Part shown: in pieces, positions 8,403 through 17,401 of the stretch
Numbering within the stretch: the first letter of the stretch is position 1
Layout: every line of letters begins with the position of its first letter
Source: Comamonadaceae bacterium PBBC1
Lineage (GTDB): Bacteria; Pseudomonadota; Gammaproteobacteria; Burkholderiales; Burkholderiaceae_C
Reading direction: 5' to 3'
Assembly: GCA_002256145.1 (NCBI GenBank)
Contig: NKIP01000020.1
Span: 1 to 64,000 of the forward strand
DNA length: 64,000 nucleotides
Notes under the pieces: model-generated
Database searches by the model: none
The model's input: the letters and a program-made list of their open reading frames with translations, nothing else
Told to the model about the DNA's origin: nothing
Position numbers and translations under genes: made by a program

Positions 8403-8734
8403 TGATGAAGAAACTCCAGTTTTTACTGGTGTGTGTGGCGGCCCTGACCGGGGCCGCCCATGCGCAAACCGCCCCCCGTTTTGCAGCAGCAGAGATTGAC
8501 CAAGGTCGGGAGCAGTACCACCGAACTTGCGCTCAGTGCCATGGTCGCAACATGGTCAACGCAGGCACCACCACCTATGATTTACGCAAGTTCCCGACCG
8601 ACCAGCCAGAACGTTTCATCAACTCGGTCACCCTTGGCAAAGGCAATATGCCCTCATTCAAGGAAGCACTTTCTTCCGCGCAAATCGCCTTGCTTTGGGC
8701 CTATGTCGGCTCACGCGGCGGCAAGGAGCCTTGA
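8402..8734 (+). CDS. Cytochrome c, probable electron acceptor of the PQQ dehydrogenase
   Basis: A 110-residue secreted class I cytochrome c with a signal peptide (about 1-22), one heme-binding CAQCH motif (about residues 43-47) and a later NMPSF segment that probably provides the methionine ligand. The start overlaps the dehydrogenase stop, so the two are translationally coupled. By position it corresponds to XoxG or cytochrome c550, carrying electrons from the quinoprotein to an oxidase. Maturation would use the Ccm system encoded at 44.6-52.1 kb. Confidence 0.9.
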   Translation: MMKKLQFLLVCVAALTGAAHAQTAPRFAAAEIDQGREQYHRTCAQCHGRNMVNAGTTTYDLRKFPTDQPERFINSVTLGKGNMPSFKEALSSAQIALLWAYVGSRGGKEP

Positions 8735-8737
8735 GCC

Positions 8738-9667
8738 ATGAGCCGATTTTTAAAACCAATCCGTTCAGGGTGGGCCTGCTTACCGCTGGTGCTGAGCTTG
8801 TGTGCCGCAGCAACAGCCGAGCCCCTCAAAGTGTGTGTCAGTGAAGACAGCCCACCCCAGTCCAGTGTCCGCAAGGGCAAGGCCACTGGCTTGGATGTCC
8901 GTTTGGCTCAAGCCATTGCCACCGCTGCAGGACGTGAACTCCAGATCGTGCCCTTTGAGACTGAATTCGAAAAAGAGTCGACCTTGGCTCATGAAATCAA
9001 TGCCCTTTTGTCCTCAGGTCAATGCGATTTGGTCAGCGGCTTTCCTCTGCTCAAGGCTGATTTAGGTCCGGCCAGCCGACCCAGTGCCCGTGTGCCCGAT
9101 CACCCTGGTGCCAAAAGAAAACGTGATCGGCCCTACATACCTTTAGGGGAGTTGGTGGCCAGCGCCCCTTACCAAGCCAACACCCTGAGCGTCGTTCAAA
9201 ACGTCAAACAAGCCCCAGTCAACACGCTGATGGATCTGAAAGACCGCAAAACTGGCGCCGTGACAGGCACTTTGGCCGGAACACTGATCAGCATCTACCG
9301 CCAAGGCGTTCTTCGCCCAAACATGGTCACATTGTCTCAACGGGAAAATGCGTGGACCGCGCTGGAAAGCGGCAGGGTTGACAGCTTGTTGATGCCCACG
9401 TCGGCCTACGATGCTTACAAACTTCAACACACCGATACACAATGGGTGTTGGCATCATTTCAACGTCCGATTGGTCTCAACCTTGGATTTGTGACCTTGG
9501 CCACTGCACCTCGACAACTGTTGGATGTCACCAACCAAGTCATCGCCCAAACCATCCAGGATGGACGCATGCTTATGTGGGCCAAACAAGAAGGTTTGAG
9601 CTGGTCTGCGCCCCGTGCCCCCGATGTGTCCACTGGTCCAACTCTGGCGAGTTTGACCATGGACTGA
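8738..9667 (+). CDS. Quinoprotein-associated periplasmic binding protein (XoxJ/MxaJ-like)
   Basis: A 309-residue protein with a signal peptide (about 1-27) and a family-3 solute-binding fold beginning LKVCVSEDSPPQS. The middle segment (RPSARVPDHPGAKRKRDR) is characteristic of binding-protein-like subunits linked to methanol/ethanol dehydrogenases. Members of the XoxJ/MxaJ group are thought to help activate the apo-dehydrogenase rather than import a solute. It starts 3 bases after the cytochrome gene, completing a dehydrogenase-cytochrome-J operon. No ABC permease or ATPase is adjacent, which supports the non-transport role. Confidence 0.85.
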   Translation: MSRFLKPIRSGWACLPLVLSLCAAATAEPLKVCVSEDSPPQSSVRKGKATGLDVRLAQAIATAAGRELQIVPFETEFEKESTLAHEINALLSSGQCDLVSGFPLLKADLGPASRPSARVPDHPGAKRKRDRPYIPLGELVASAPYQANTLSVVQNVKQAPVNTLMDLKDRKTGAVTGTLAGTLISIYRQGVLRPNMVTLSQRENAWTALESGRVDSLLMPTSAYDAYKLQHTDTQWVLASFQRPIGLNLGFVTLATAPRQLLDVTNQVIAQTIQDGRMLMWAKQEGLSWSAPRAPDVSTGPTLASLTMD

Positions 9668-9718
9668 CGTCGCTGACTGACGGTTGAAGATACTTGGGCC
9701 AGTCCTGCAAATTTGGCA

Positions 9719-10552
9719 TCACACCAAAGGCACCGTCAGCTGCGCAATCACCGCTGCAGTGTCGGGCCGCACGCCGCGCCACCAGGCAAAGGCCTCGGCC
9801 GCCTGCTCGGCCAGCATGCCCACGCCATCGGCCAGTTGCGTCACACCCGCTTGCTGGGCCAGCTGCAAAAACGGTGTGAGGCCTTTGCCGTAAGTCAGGT
9901 CATAGGCCAGGCAGCCCGCTGCAAACACGCTGGCTGGCAAGGGCGGCAACTCGGCACTGAGGCTGGACGAGCTGGCGTTGAGCACCACATCAAACGTTTG
10001 CCCCTGCAAGTCGGCATAGCCCAGCCCCTGCACGGGCACTTGGCCGGTCTGGTGCTGCTGCGCAAGCGCCGCCAACTCGTGTGCCTTGGCCACCGTGCGG
10101 TTGACGATCACCAGCTCGGCAGGCAGCTCGGCCAGCAAGGGCAGCAAAGCGCCTCGGGTGGCTCCGCCCGCGCCCAAAATCAACACCCGCCGCCCCTTGA
10201 GCGGACAAGCCAGGTTGTGCACCAAGTCACGCACCAAGCCCACGCCGTCAAAGTTTTCTGCATACACCTTGTCGCCCTCGAACTTCATCGCATTCACCGC
10301 CCCCGCCATCTGCGCACTGGGGGCCAGGTCGGTGGCGTAAGCAAAAGCATCGAGCTTAAAGGGTGCGGTCACGTTCATGCCCCGCCCGCCTGAGGCCCGA
10401 AACGCGTCCACCGTGGCCGCAAACTCGCCCAAGGGGCCAAGCAACTTGCCGTAGTCGATGTCTTGGCCCGTGACCTGCGCAAATGCGCTGTGGATCAAGG
10501 GCGATTTACTTTGTGCAATGGGGTTGCCAATCACGGCGTAACGGTCTGTCAT
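9719..10552 (-). CDS. aroE: Shikimate dehydrogenase (NADP+)
   Basis: Reduces 3-dehydroshikimate to shikimate in the chorismate pathway. 277 residues, normal length. The substrate-binding start NPIAQSKSPLIH (about 9-20), the catalytic lysine in NVTAPFK (about 66), and the NADP Rossmann motif GAGGATRGA (about 127-135) are all present. It is convergent with the XoxJ-like gene and divergent from the MetX-like hydrolase. No other aro gene is adjacent. Confidence 0.96.
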   Translation of the reverse strand: MTDRYAVIGNPIAQSKSPLIHSAFAQVTGQDIDYGKLLGPLGEFAATVDAFRASGGRGMNVTAPFKLDAFAYATDLAPSAQMAGAVNAMKFEGDKVYAENFDGVGLVRDLVHNLACPLKGRRVLILGAGGATRGALLPLLAELPAELVIVNRTVAKAHELAALAQQHQTGQVPVQGLGYADLQGQTFDVVLNASSSSLSAELPPLPASVFAAGCLAYDLTYGKGLTPFLQLAQQAGVTQLADGVGMLAEQAAEAFAWWRGVRPDTAAVIAQLTVPLV

Positions 10553-10726
10553 GGGGTCATCTCGAACAACAATCCGTGGATCTTATCGCCGCAAAAGGCA
10601 TTTGGCCGCCGTCTTGAGCCGCATGAGCTCGTTCCAAAGTCTGTGGTGCAGGGAATCCGTGACACGCTGGCGTCAGGTGTGGCGCATGAGATGACCTAAA
10701 TTGGCGCCTCACTTTGGAGACAAACC

Positions 10727-11791
10727 ATGAAAAATCGTCTACCCCTCTGGGCCAGTCTTTGCTTGTTCTGGCTTGGTTTGTGCGGCGCCTTGCAGGCGCA
10801 AGAAACCCCGCAAAACGGCAGCTGGATCGTCAAAGATTTCAAGTTCCACACCGGCGAAGTCCTGCCCGAACTGCGGCTGAACTACACCACCTTGGGAGAC
10901 CCCAAAAATGAAGCCGTGCTGATTTTGCATGGCACCACCGGCTCAGGCGCTGGCATGTTGGGGCCCAATTTCGGTGGAGAGCTTTTTGGACCCGGGCAAA
11001 TCCTGGACGCCAAACGCTACTTTGTGATCCTGCCCGACGCCATTGGCACTGGCAAATCCAGCAAACCTTCCGACGGGCTGCGGGCCAAGTTTCCGGCTTA
11101 CAACTACGACGACATGGTCTCGGCCCAACACCGTTTGGTCACCGAGCATCTGGGCATTCGACATTTGCGTTTGGTCTTGGGCAACTCCATGGGGGGCATG
11201 CAAACCTGGATGTGGGCTGTGAAATACCCGGACATGATGGACATCGCTGTGCCCATGGCGTCGCTGCCCTCGGCCATGTCAGGTCGCAACTGGATGCTTC
11301 GCCGCATGCTGACGGAGTCCATCCGCAAAGACCCCTTGTGGATGGGCGGCAACTACAAAGAGCAGCCTCCGAGCTGGCAGTTCGCTTCGGTTTTTTATGC
11401 AACAGCCACCAATGGCGGCAACCAGGGCTTGCAAAAAATTGCACCCACCAGCGATATGGGTGACGCTTTGCTCAAGCGACGCCTGACGCCCCCATTGGCA
11501 GGTGACGCCAACGACCACCTGTTCCAATGGGAGTCATCCAAAGACTATGACGTCTCTGCGGGTCTGGAGCGCATCAAAGCCAGTGTGCTGGTCATCAATT
11601 CAGCCGATGACGAACGCAACCCACCCGAGCTGGGCATCCTGGAAAAAGCTTTGCCCCGCATCAAAAATGCCAAAGCCTTGATCATTCCGGGCAGCCCCGA
11701 CACCTTCGGACACGGCACCACCGGCAATTCGCGATTCTGGAAAACAGAAGTGGGCGCATTGCTGCAGTCCGCTCCCAGATTGCCGCGCTGA
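10727..11791 (+). CDS. Secreted alpha/beta hydrolase of the homoserine O-acetyltransferase (MetX)-like fold
   Basis: A 354-residue protein with a clear signal peptide (about 1-25, ALQAQ). An oxyanion segment LILHGTTGSG precedes the nucleophile elbow GNSMGGMQ, close to the GGSMGGMQ of MetX; a late aspartate (NSADDERNPP) and histidine (TFGHG) complete the triad. True MetX is cytoplasmic, so this exported relative is more likely an esterase-type hydrolase. A GGAGA ribosome site precedes the ATG. A Cys/Met metabolism PLP enzyme lies 211 bases downstream; a functional link is possible but not shown. Confidence 0.82.
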   Translation: MKNRLPLWASLCLFWLGLCGALQAQETPQNGSWIVKDFKFHTGEVLPELRLNYTTLGDPKNEAVLILHGTTGSGAGMLGPNFGGELFGPGQILDAKRYFVILPDAIGTGKSSKPSDGLRAKFPAYNYDDMVSAQHRLVTEHLGIRHLRLVLGNSMGGMQTWMWAVKYPDMMDIAVPMASLPSAMSGRNWMLRRMLTESIRKDPLWMGGNYKEQPPSWQFASVFYATATNGGNQGLQKIAPTSDMGDALLKRRLTPPLAGDANDHLFQWESSKDYDVSAGLERIKASVLVINSADDERNPPELGILEKALPRIKNAKALIIPGSPDTFGHGTTGNSRFWKTEVGALLQSAPRLPR

Positions 11792-12002
11792 GACCGACAG
11801 CGTCCTCCGTGACGCCCCACCAACCGCATCCCCCCTGTTCAGCTGCGCCGTGATTGCCGAATTCCAAACATCGGGCGCGGCGCAAACCCTCATCAAAGTG
11901 GCGCAGCAGTGGCCTGAAGTGCTGCGCGCCCTGAGCTGAAACCTCGCCCACCCTGTCACCTCGCGGACCCTCAGCCCGTGGCTGATGGCTATACTTTTTC
12001 GA

Positions 12003-13151
12003 ATGAAAAACCACAAACCCCTGCGCTTTGAAACTTTGGCTGTGCATGCAGGACACGGCGTCGATCCTTCTACAGGCGCGGTGGTCGATCCGATCCACCT
12101 GTCCACCACCTTCGAGCGGGACCCCGACGGCAGCTACCCGCACGGCTATTTGTATTCGCGCAACCACAACCCCAACCGCAATGGCCTCGAAGCCGCCCTT
12201 TCGGCGCTCGAAGGCGGCGCAGGCGCTGCCGCTTTTGGCTCGGGCCTGGCCAGTGTCACGGCCATTTTTCAGGGCCTGCAGCCGGGTGACCATGTGCTGG
12301 CCCCCGCCGACATTTACCACGGCACGGCCAATGTGCTCAAACACCTGTTTGCCAAGTGGCAGGTCAGCGCCAGCTTTGTGGACATGACTCGCCTGGATGT
12401 GGTGCGTGCGGCCATGCAGCCCAACACCCGCATCGTCTGGATCGAAACCCCCTCCAACCCCCTGATGCAGTGCGTGGACATTGCCGCCGTGGTCGAGATC
12501 GCCCACGCGGGCGGCGCTCGTGCCATTGCCGACAACACCTTTGCCTCGCCCGTTTTGCAGCGCCCGCTCGATTTGGGCTGCGACATGGTCATGCACGCCA
12601 CGACCAAGTACCTGGGTGGCCGCAGCGATGTGCTGGGCGGCGCGGTCATCACGCGCCAGGACGATGCACACTTTGCCGCCTTGCGCACCGCACAGCTGTT
12701 TGGCGGCGCGGTGCCCTCGCCTTTTGACTGCTGGCTCGTCATGCGCAGCTTGCCCACCCTGCCCTACCGCATGCAGGCGCACTGCGCCAATGCAGGCAAG
12801 GTGGCCCGCTTCCTGAGCGAGCACCCGCAGGTCAGCGCCGTGCATTACCCGGGCCTGGAGGGCAACGCCTTCCACGCCATCGCCAAAAAACAGATGTCGG
12901 GCTTTGGCGGCATGCTGTCTTTCGAGGTCAAAGGCGGCAAGGACGCGGCCATGGCCTTGGCTGCGCATGTGGAAATCTTCACCCGTGCCACCAGCTTGGG
13001 CGGCGTAGAAAGCCTGATCGAGCACCGCGCCTCGATCGAGGGGCCAGAGAGCAAGACCCCGCAGGGCTTGCTGCGTGTCTCGGTAGGCCTGGAGCATGCC
13101 GATGACCTGATCGACGATCTGACGCAAGCCCTTGAACGCGCCAGCGCCTGA
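12003..13151 (+). CDS. Cystathionine gamma-synthase / trans-sulfuration PLP-dependent enzyme
   Basis: A 382-residue member of the Cys/Met metabolism PLP family. The PLP-binding lysine is in MHATTKYLGG (about residue 204), with the upstream aspartate in IADNTFASP and the YSRNHNPNR phosphate/substrate segment (about 52-60). Start chosen at 12003; another in-frame ATG 18 bases upstream adds only six residues. Could be cystathionine gamma-synthase, cystathionine beta-lyase or O-acylhomoserine sulfhydrylase; motifs alone do not decide. The next gene overlaps its 3' end by 20 bases. Confidence 0.88.
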   Translation: MKNHKPLRFETLAVHAGHGVDPSTGAVVDPIHLSTTFERDPDGSYPHGYLYSRNHNPNRNGLEAALSALEGGAGAAAFGSGLASVTAIFQGLQPGDHVLAPADIYHGTANVLKHLFAKWQVSASFVDMTRLDVVRAAMQPNTRIVWIETPSNPLMQCVDIAAVVEIAHAGGARAIADNTFASPVLQRPLDLGCDMVMHATTKYLGGRSDVLGGAVITRQDDAHFAALRTAQLFGGAVPSPFDCWLVMRSLPTLPYRMQAHCANAGKVARFLSEHPQVSAVHYPGLEGNAFHAIAKKQMSGFGGMLSFEVKGGKDAAMALAAHVEIFTRATSLGGVESLIEHRASIEGPESKTPQGLLRVSVGLEHADDLIDDLTQALERASA

Positions 13152-14385
13152 GCGCACCCAAGTTGGCCCCCGCCCCTCGCTGGCGGTGGCCGTCATTGTT
13201 CTGGCCCAGTGCCTGAGCACCTCGCTGTGGTTCAGCCCCAGCGGGGTGGCCGACAGCCTGATGCAGGCCTGGCAACTGAGCGCAACTTCCTTTGGCTGGC
13301 TGCTGGCCGCCACCCAACTGGGTTTCATTGCGGGCACGCTGGCCTTTGCCTTCAGCGGCGCGGCCGACCGGTTTCAGCCCACGCGCATTTTTGTGGTGTG
13401 CAGCTCGCTCGGGGCGCTGGCGAACGCCGCCGTCACCTGGGGCGTGACCGATTACGGGGTGTTCTGGAGCTTGCGCTTTGTGGTGGGCATGTGCCTGGCC
13501 GGCATCTACCCGCTGGGCATGAAGATGCTGGTGCAGCGTGTGGGCAGCAAACCGGCTGCCGCGCTGGGTTGGCTGGTGGGCATGCTGACCTTGGGCACGG
13601 CCATGCCGCACGGCTTGCGGGCTCTTGGCCAAAGCTGGCCCTGGCCCGAGGTGCTGCTGGGCTCTTCGGTGCTGGCGGTGGTGGGCGCGGTGCTGGTGGC
13701 CTGGATGGGCCAGCCGCCCAAGCAGGCCGCATCTGTGAGTCAACCCCCAGCGCCCACCCCCCTACGCCTGAACACCCAAGCCTTGCGCGAGATCATCGCG
13801 GTGCGGGGCTTTCGTGCTTCGGCAATGGGCTACTTTGGCCACATGTGGGAGCTGTATGCCTTTTGGAGCGTGCTGCCTTGGCTCAGCCTGCCCATCCACC
13901 GCTCGCTGGTGGCCGGTGGCCACGGCTGGGCACCGTCGGTGGCGCTGATGAGTTTTGCGGCCATCGGCATGGGGTTTTTCGGGTGCGTGTTGGGCGGCCT
14001 GTGGAGCCGCCGCGTGGGCAGTGCGCGGGTGGCGGCCACGGCCTTGACCGCTTCGGGCCTGATGTGCGTGGGCTACCCCTTCATTCCGGACAGCTGGCCT
14101 TTGGTGCAGCTGGCGGCTTTGCTGTTTTGGGGCGTTTGTGTGGTGGCCGATTCGCCGCAGTTTTCGGCCATGTCATCTCAACACGCGCCGCCACAATGGC
14201 TGGGCAGCGCCTTGGTGCTGCAAAACGGTATCGGCTTTTTGATCACCGTGCTCAGCATCTTGATGCTGGGCTGGGCCGTGCAGCAGTGGGGCAGCCAGGC
14301 CTTGTGGTTGCTGGCCCCCGGACCGGCGCTGGGCCTTTGGGCCTTACGGCCTTTATTGAAGCCTGACGCCAAGCACGCACCATGA
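13132..14385 (+). CDS. MFS transporter
   Basis: A major facilitator protein of about 417 residues with roughly twelve hydrophobic segments and a weak central hydrophilic loop (about residues 200-215). The TTG at 13132 overlaps the PLP-enzyme gene by 20 bases; the true start could be slightly later because no strong ribosome site is visible. The downstream amidohydrolase overlaps by 4 bases (ATGA), so this pair is probably an uptake-and-hydrolysis unit for an N-acyl amino acid or amide. Substrate unknown. Confidence 0.85.
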   Translation: MNAPAPERTQVGPRPSLAVAVIVLAQCLSTSLWFSPSGVADSLMQAWQLSATSFGWLLAATQLGFIAGTLAFAFSGAADRFQPTRIFVVCSSLGALANAAVTWGVTDYGVFWSLRFVVGMCLAGIYPLGMKMLVQRVGSKPAAALGWLVGMLTLGTAMPHGLRALGQSWPWPEVLLGSSVLAVVGAVLVAWMGQPPKQAASVSQPPAPTPLRLNTQALREIIAVRGFRASAMGYFGHMWELYAFWSVLPWLSLPIHRSLVAGGHGWAPSVALMSFAAIGMGFFGCVLGGLWSRRVGSARVAATALTASGLMCVGYPFIPDSWPLVQLAALLFWGVCVVADSPQFSAMSSQHAPPQWLGSALVLQNGIGFLITVLSILMLGWAVQQWGSQALWLLAPGPALGLWALRPLLKPDAKHAP

Positions 14386-15566
14386 AACCCAGCCACCCCG
14401 TACTCGACGCCGCGCTGTCTTGCCACGAGTGGCTGGTGGGTTTGCGCCAGCAGCTGCACCAATTGCCCGAGCTGTCTTACCGCGAGCAGGCCACGGCCGA
14501 ACGCATCAAGACCGAATTGAGCGCCATGGGTGTGCCTTGGGAAGCTGTGGGCGAACACGGTGTGGTGGCCACGGTCACCGGCCAGCACAGCCGCGCCATG
14601 GTGGCGCTGCGGGCCGACATGGACGCCCTGCCCATTCAGGAGCAAAACGAGCATTTGCCCTACTGCTCGCAAGTGCCTGGCGTGATGCACGCCTGTGGTC
14701 ATGATGGCCATGTGGCCATGCTGCTGGGCGCAGCGCGGGTGCTGCAGCAGTTCTCGGGCTCGCTGCAAGGCAGCGTGAAGCTGTGCTTTCAGCAAGCCGA
14801 AGAGCAAGGCGGCGGCACGGCCGAATTGCTGGAGCATCTCGCGGCCTTTCCGGTGCAACGGGCCTTTGCCATTCATTTGTGGTCCGAGATCGAAGCGGGC
14901 CAAATCAGCGTGCAGGCCGGGCCACGCATGGCCGCTTGCGATTTGGTGGAGATTGAACTGAGCGGCGTGGGCTGCCACGGCGCTTCACCCCACAAAGGCG
15001 TGGACCCGATTGCGGCAGGCGCAGCGCTGGTCAACAACCTGGCCATGATGATGACCCGCGAAATCAACCCGGCGCACGCGGCCAGCCTGACCTTTGGCAA
15101 ATTTCAAAGCGGTTTTGCAGGCAACGTGATTCCGGACAAGGCCTTGCTGGCAGGCACTTTGCGCACCACCCATCTGGCCGACCAGCAGCACCTGCACCAA
15201 GCCATCCGGCGCGTGGTGGAGAGCACTGCCGCCAGCTACAGGGCGCAGGCCCAGCTGAACATCCGCAAGGGCGGCTCGATGCTGATCAACGAAGCACGCA
15301 GCAGCGCCTTGGCCGCGCAATGCGCCAGCGAGCTGTTTGGGGCCGAGGCGGTGATCGACTTTCCGTCGCTCATGGTGTCCGAAAACTTTGGCGATTTTCT
15401 GGAAAAGTACCCCGGCCTGATGGCCCTGGTCGGCGTCCGCAACGAAGCCCTGGGCGCGTGCCATGCGCACCACCACCCCCAGTTCAACATCGACGAAAGC
15501 GCCCTGCACCGGGGCGTGGCCATGCACGCCGAGTTTTCGCTGCGCAGCCTGGCGCAGCTGGCCTGA
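14382..15566 (+). CDS. M20-family amidohydrolase (hippurate hydrolase-like)
   Basis: A 394-residue metallopeptidase-fold amidohydrolase. Metal-binding segments include RADMDALPIQE (about 83-93), HACGHDGHVAML (about 104-115) and QQAEEQGGG (about 137-145) with the catalytic glutamate. The family cleaves N-acyl amino acids or N-benzoylglycine. It overlaps the MFS gene by 4 bases, consistent with coupled expression. No signal peptide is seen, so it acts in the cytoplasm. Confidence 0.92.
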   Translation: MKPSHPVLDAALSCHEWLVGLRQQLHQLPELSYREQATAERIKTELSAMGVPWEAVGEHGVVATVTGQHSRAMVALRADMDALPIQEQNEHLPYCSQVPGVMHACGHDGHVAMLLGAARVLQQFSGSLQGSVKLCFQQAEEQGGGTAELLEHLAAFPVQRAFAIHLWSEIEAGQISVQAGPRMAACDLVEIELSGVGCHGASPHKGVDPIAAGAALVNNLAMMMTREINPAHAASLTFGKFQSGFAGNVIPDKALLAGTLRTTHLADQQHLHQAIRRVVESTAASYRAQAQLNIRKGGSMLINEARSSALAAQCASELFGAEAVIDFPSLMVSENFGDFLEKYPGLMALVGVRNEALGACHAHHHPQFNIDESALHRGVAMHAEFSLRSLAQLA

Positions 15567-15589
15567 ACGCCGAGTGATTGGAACAAATG

Positions 15590-15785
15590 TCGCTTCGCGA
15601 AAACATCAATGTCGGACCATAAAGGCCCGACCTACAGGGGATCGGTATTCGTAGGTCGGCGCCTTTAGGTCCGACATCTTTCGCACACCAACACCTTTTG
15701 AAAATGTCGCTCCGCAAAAAGACCCCTGTCGGACCGTAAAGGCCCGACCTACAGGGGAGGTGTCGTACCCGACGGCAAAAACCTA
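15590..15785. repeat. REP-like repeats, family B, cluster
   Basis: Arms of the type GTAGGTCGG...CCGACA, some 26-27 bases long, occur as an inverted pair (15609-15677) and again as a right arm (15727-15754), with a degenerate third unit after it. The cluster fills the gap between convergent genes. Related units are at 21481-21727 and 23725-23794. Confidence 0.85.
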
Positions 15786-16967
15786 CGGGGAAACGTGCCG
15801 CCCCACCAGCCGGTAAACCACCGCGCCCAAGCCCACCACCCCCAACGCAGCACCTGTAAAGGCATAACTCAGCCAACCCATGTCCACGCTTTGGGCCATG
15901 AGCAGCACCCCGGTGGATTGGCCAAAAAACAGCGAGCAGGCAAACAAGGTCACAGCGCTGCCGCGTGCGGCCGGGGCCATTTGGGTGGCCTGCACCTGCA
16001 GGGTGTTGTGCAACATGTAAAAGCCCAGCCCCGTCATCAGGCAAGCCAACATGCCCAGCCACACCCCGCTGCCCCAGGCCAGCAGCAGCAAACCCAATGC
16101 CACCAAAGCGGCCCCCGTACGCACCAGACCGCGCTCGCCCAGCCAGGCCAGCCAGCGCCGCGCCATCTGGCTGTAAAGCAAACCGCCCACGCCGTAGAGC
16201 ATCATCACCGAACCTGCAGCCACCACGCTCAGACCAAACTGCTGGTGCAAATGGGTGGGCATGAAAGCCATGGCCCCGAACACCAAAGCGCCCTCGGCCG
16301 CCGTGACGGTCAAGATCAAGCGCACGCGGGGTGTGCCCAAAAGCTGGCCCGTCAGGCGAAACGAAGCGATCAGGCTGGGGGGCTGGGTCGATGCGGGTGC
16401 AGGTGACTTTTGACGCGCACGCCACAGCAGCGCCGCAGCCAATGCGAACATCGCCGCCAACAGCACAAAGGCCGAGCGCCAACCCAGCGTGTCGGCGGCA
16501 AAGCCACCAAACCACAAGCCGCTCATCATGCCGATGACGGTGGCGCTCATCAATTTGGCCAGAGTTTCCTGCCGGCGTTCATAGGGCACCTGGTCACCCA
16601 CCCAGGCCATGGACAAGGGGATGATGCCCGCCGCCGCCGCGCCCATGAAGCCGCGCATCACCAAGAGCATGGGCAAGTTGACCGACATCGCCGTGATGGC
16701 ACTGAACAGCGCACACGCGGTGACCGCCAACGAGACCACACGCAGCTTGCCAAAACGCTCGCCCAAGGGGCCATAGAACAACTGCATCAAACCGTAGACC
16801 ACGGCGAACACCGACACCACGCCCGAAGCCTCGCCGGTGCTGACCTGAAACTCCTGGCCCAGCACCACCAACATCGGGTCACCGATGCGCATGGAGGCCA
16901 TGCTGGCAAAACCGGCCAGGCCCAACAGGCGCAAATGGCTCTGCTCAAAATGGTGTGAAGAAGTCAT
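15783..16967 (-). CDS. MFS transporter
   Basis: A 394-residue major facilitator protein with about twelve membrane segments and a typical loop after segment two (YGPLGERFGKLR). ATG 16967 overlaps the stop of the PIN-domain gene as ATGA, so the transporter is translationally coupled to a toxin-antitoxin pair. A longer upstream start is unlikely because it would lie inside the toxin gene. Similar to drug or sugar efflux exporters; substrate unknown. Confidence 0.87.
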   Translation of the reverse strand: MTSSHHFEQSHLRLLGLAGFASMASMRIGDPMLVVLGQEFQVSTGEASGVVSVFAVVYGLMQLFYGPLGERFGKLRVVSLAVTACALFSAITAMSVNLPMLLVMRGFMGAAAAGIIPLSMAWVGDQVPYERRQETLAKLMSATVIGMMSGLWFGGFAADTLGWRSAFVLLAAMFALAAALLWRARQKSPAPASTQPPSLIASFRLTGQLLGTPRVRLILTVTAAEGALVFGAMAFMPTHLHQQFGLSVVAAGSVMMLYGVGGLLYSQMARRWLAWLGERGLVRTGAALVALGLLLLAWGSGVWLGMLACLMTGLGFYMLHNTLQVQATQMAPAARGSAVTLFACSLFFGQSTGVLLMAQSVDMGWLSYAFTGAALGVVGLGAVVYRLVGRHVSP

Positions 16968-17401
16968 GGGTTCAAGCTTTGGCAAAACACGTCCAAGGAC
17001 AAAATGGGGCAAGCGCTGGCTTGCTCAAACTCAGCAGCGATGGCCAACAAGTCTCGGTCACCGGAGACCAGCACCTGCGCTTGACCCGCCACCGCCAGCT
17101 GCATGAAAGGCAAATCCATCGCATCACGGCATTCAGGCACCACGGGTGGCGGCTGCGCCATCCGCACGGTTTGGGCATAAGGCAGAAAGTCAGCCAGCAA
17201 CTCTTCTTGCTCGGCTTTCGACAAGCGAAACTTCGGGTACGCCAACACACGCCCCAGCTCTTGCACGGTGAACGCGCTGACCAAGGGCACGATGGTGCCA
17301 CGCTGCCAAGCCTGCCGCACCAGACCGGCTGCGCCCCCGCGAAAAACCAAGGCAGACAACACCACGTTGGTGTCCAGCACCACACGAACAGGGGGGCTCA
17401 T
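16964..17401 (-). CDS. PIN-domain ribonuclease toxin
   Basis: A 145-residue PIN-domain protein of the COG1569-type group. The N-terminal VLDTNVVLSAL gives the first catalytic aspartate (about residue 9); later acidic residues appear in RDAMDLPFM and SGDRDLL. Such proteins are Mg2+-dependent RNases neutralised by a small DNA-binding antitoxin. It overlaps the AbrB-like antitoxin upstream by 4 bases and the MFS gene downstream by 4 bases. Function assigned by motif and gene pairing. Confidence 0.85.
   Translation of the reverse strand: MSPPVRVVLDTNVVLSALVFRGGAAGLVRQAWQRGTIVPLVSAFTVQELGRVLAYPKFRLSKAEQEELLADFLPYAQTVRMAQPPPVVPECRDAMDLPFMQLAVAGQAQVLVSGDRDLLAIAAEFEQASACPILSLDVFCQSLNP

Noticed and set aside
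11985-14366. Long open frames in alternate phases over the high-GC genes (for example 11682-13337 minus and 13209-14366 plus)
   Set aside because: They shadow well-supported genes, have Arg/Gly/His/Ala-rich composition and no motifs.
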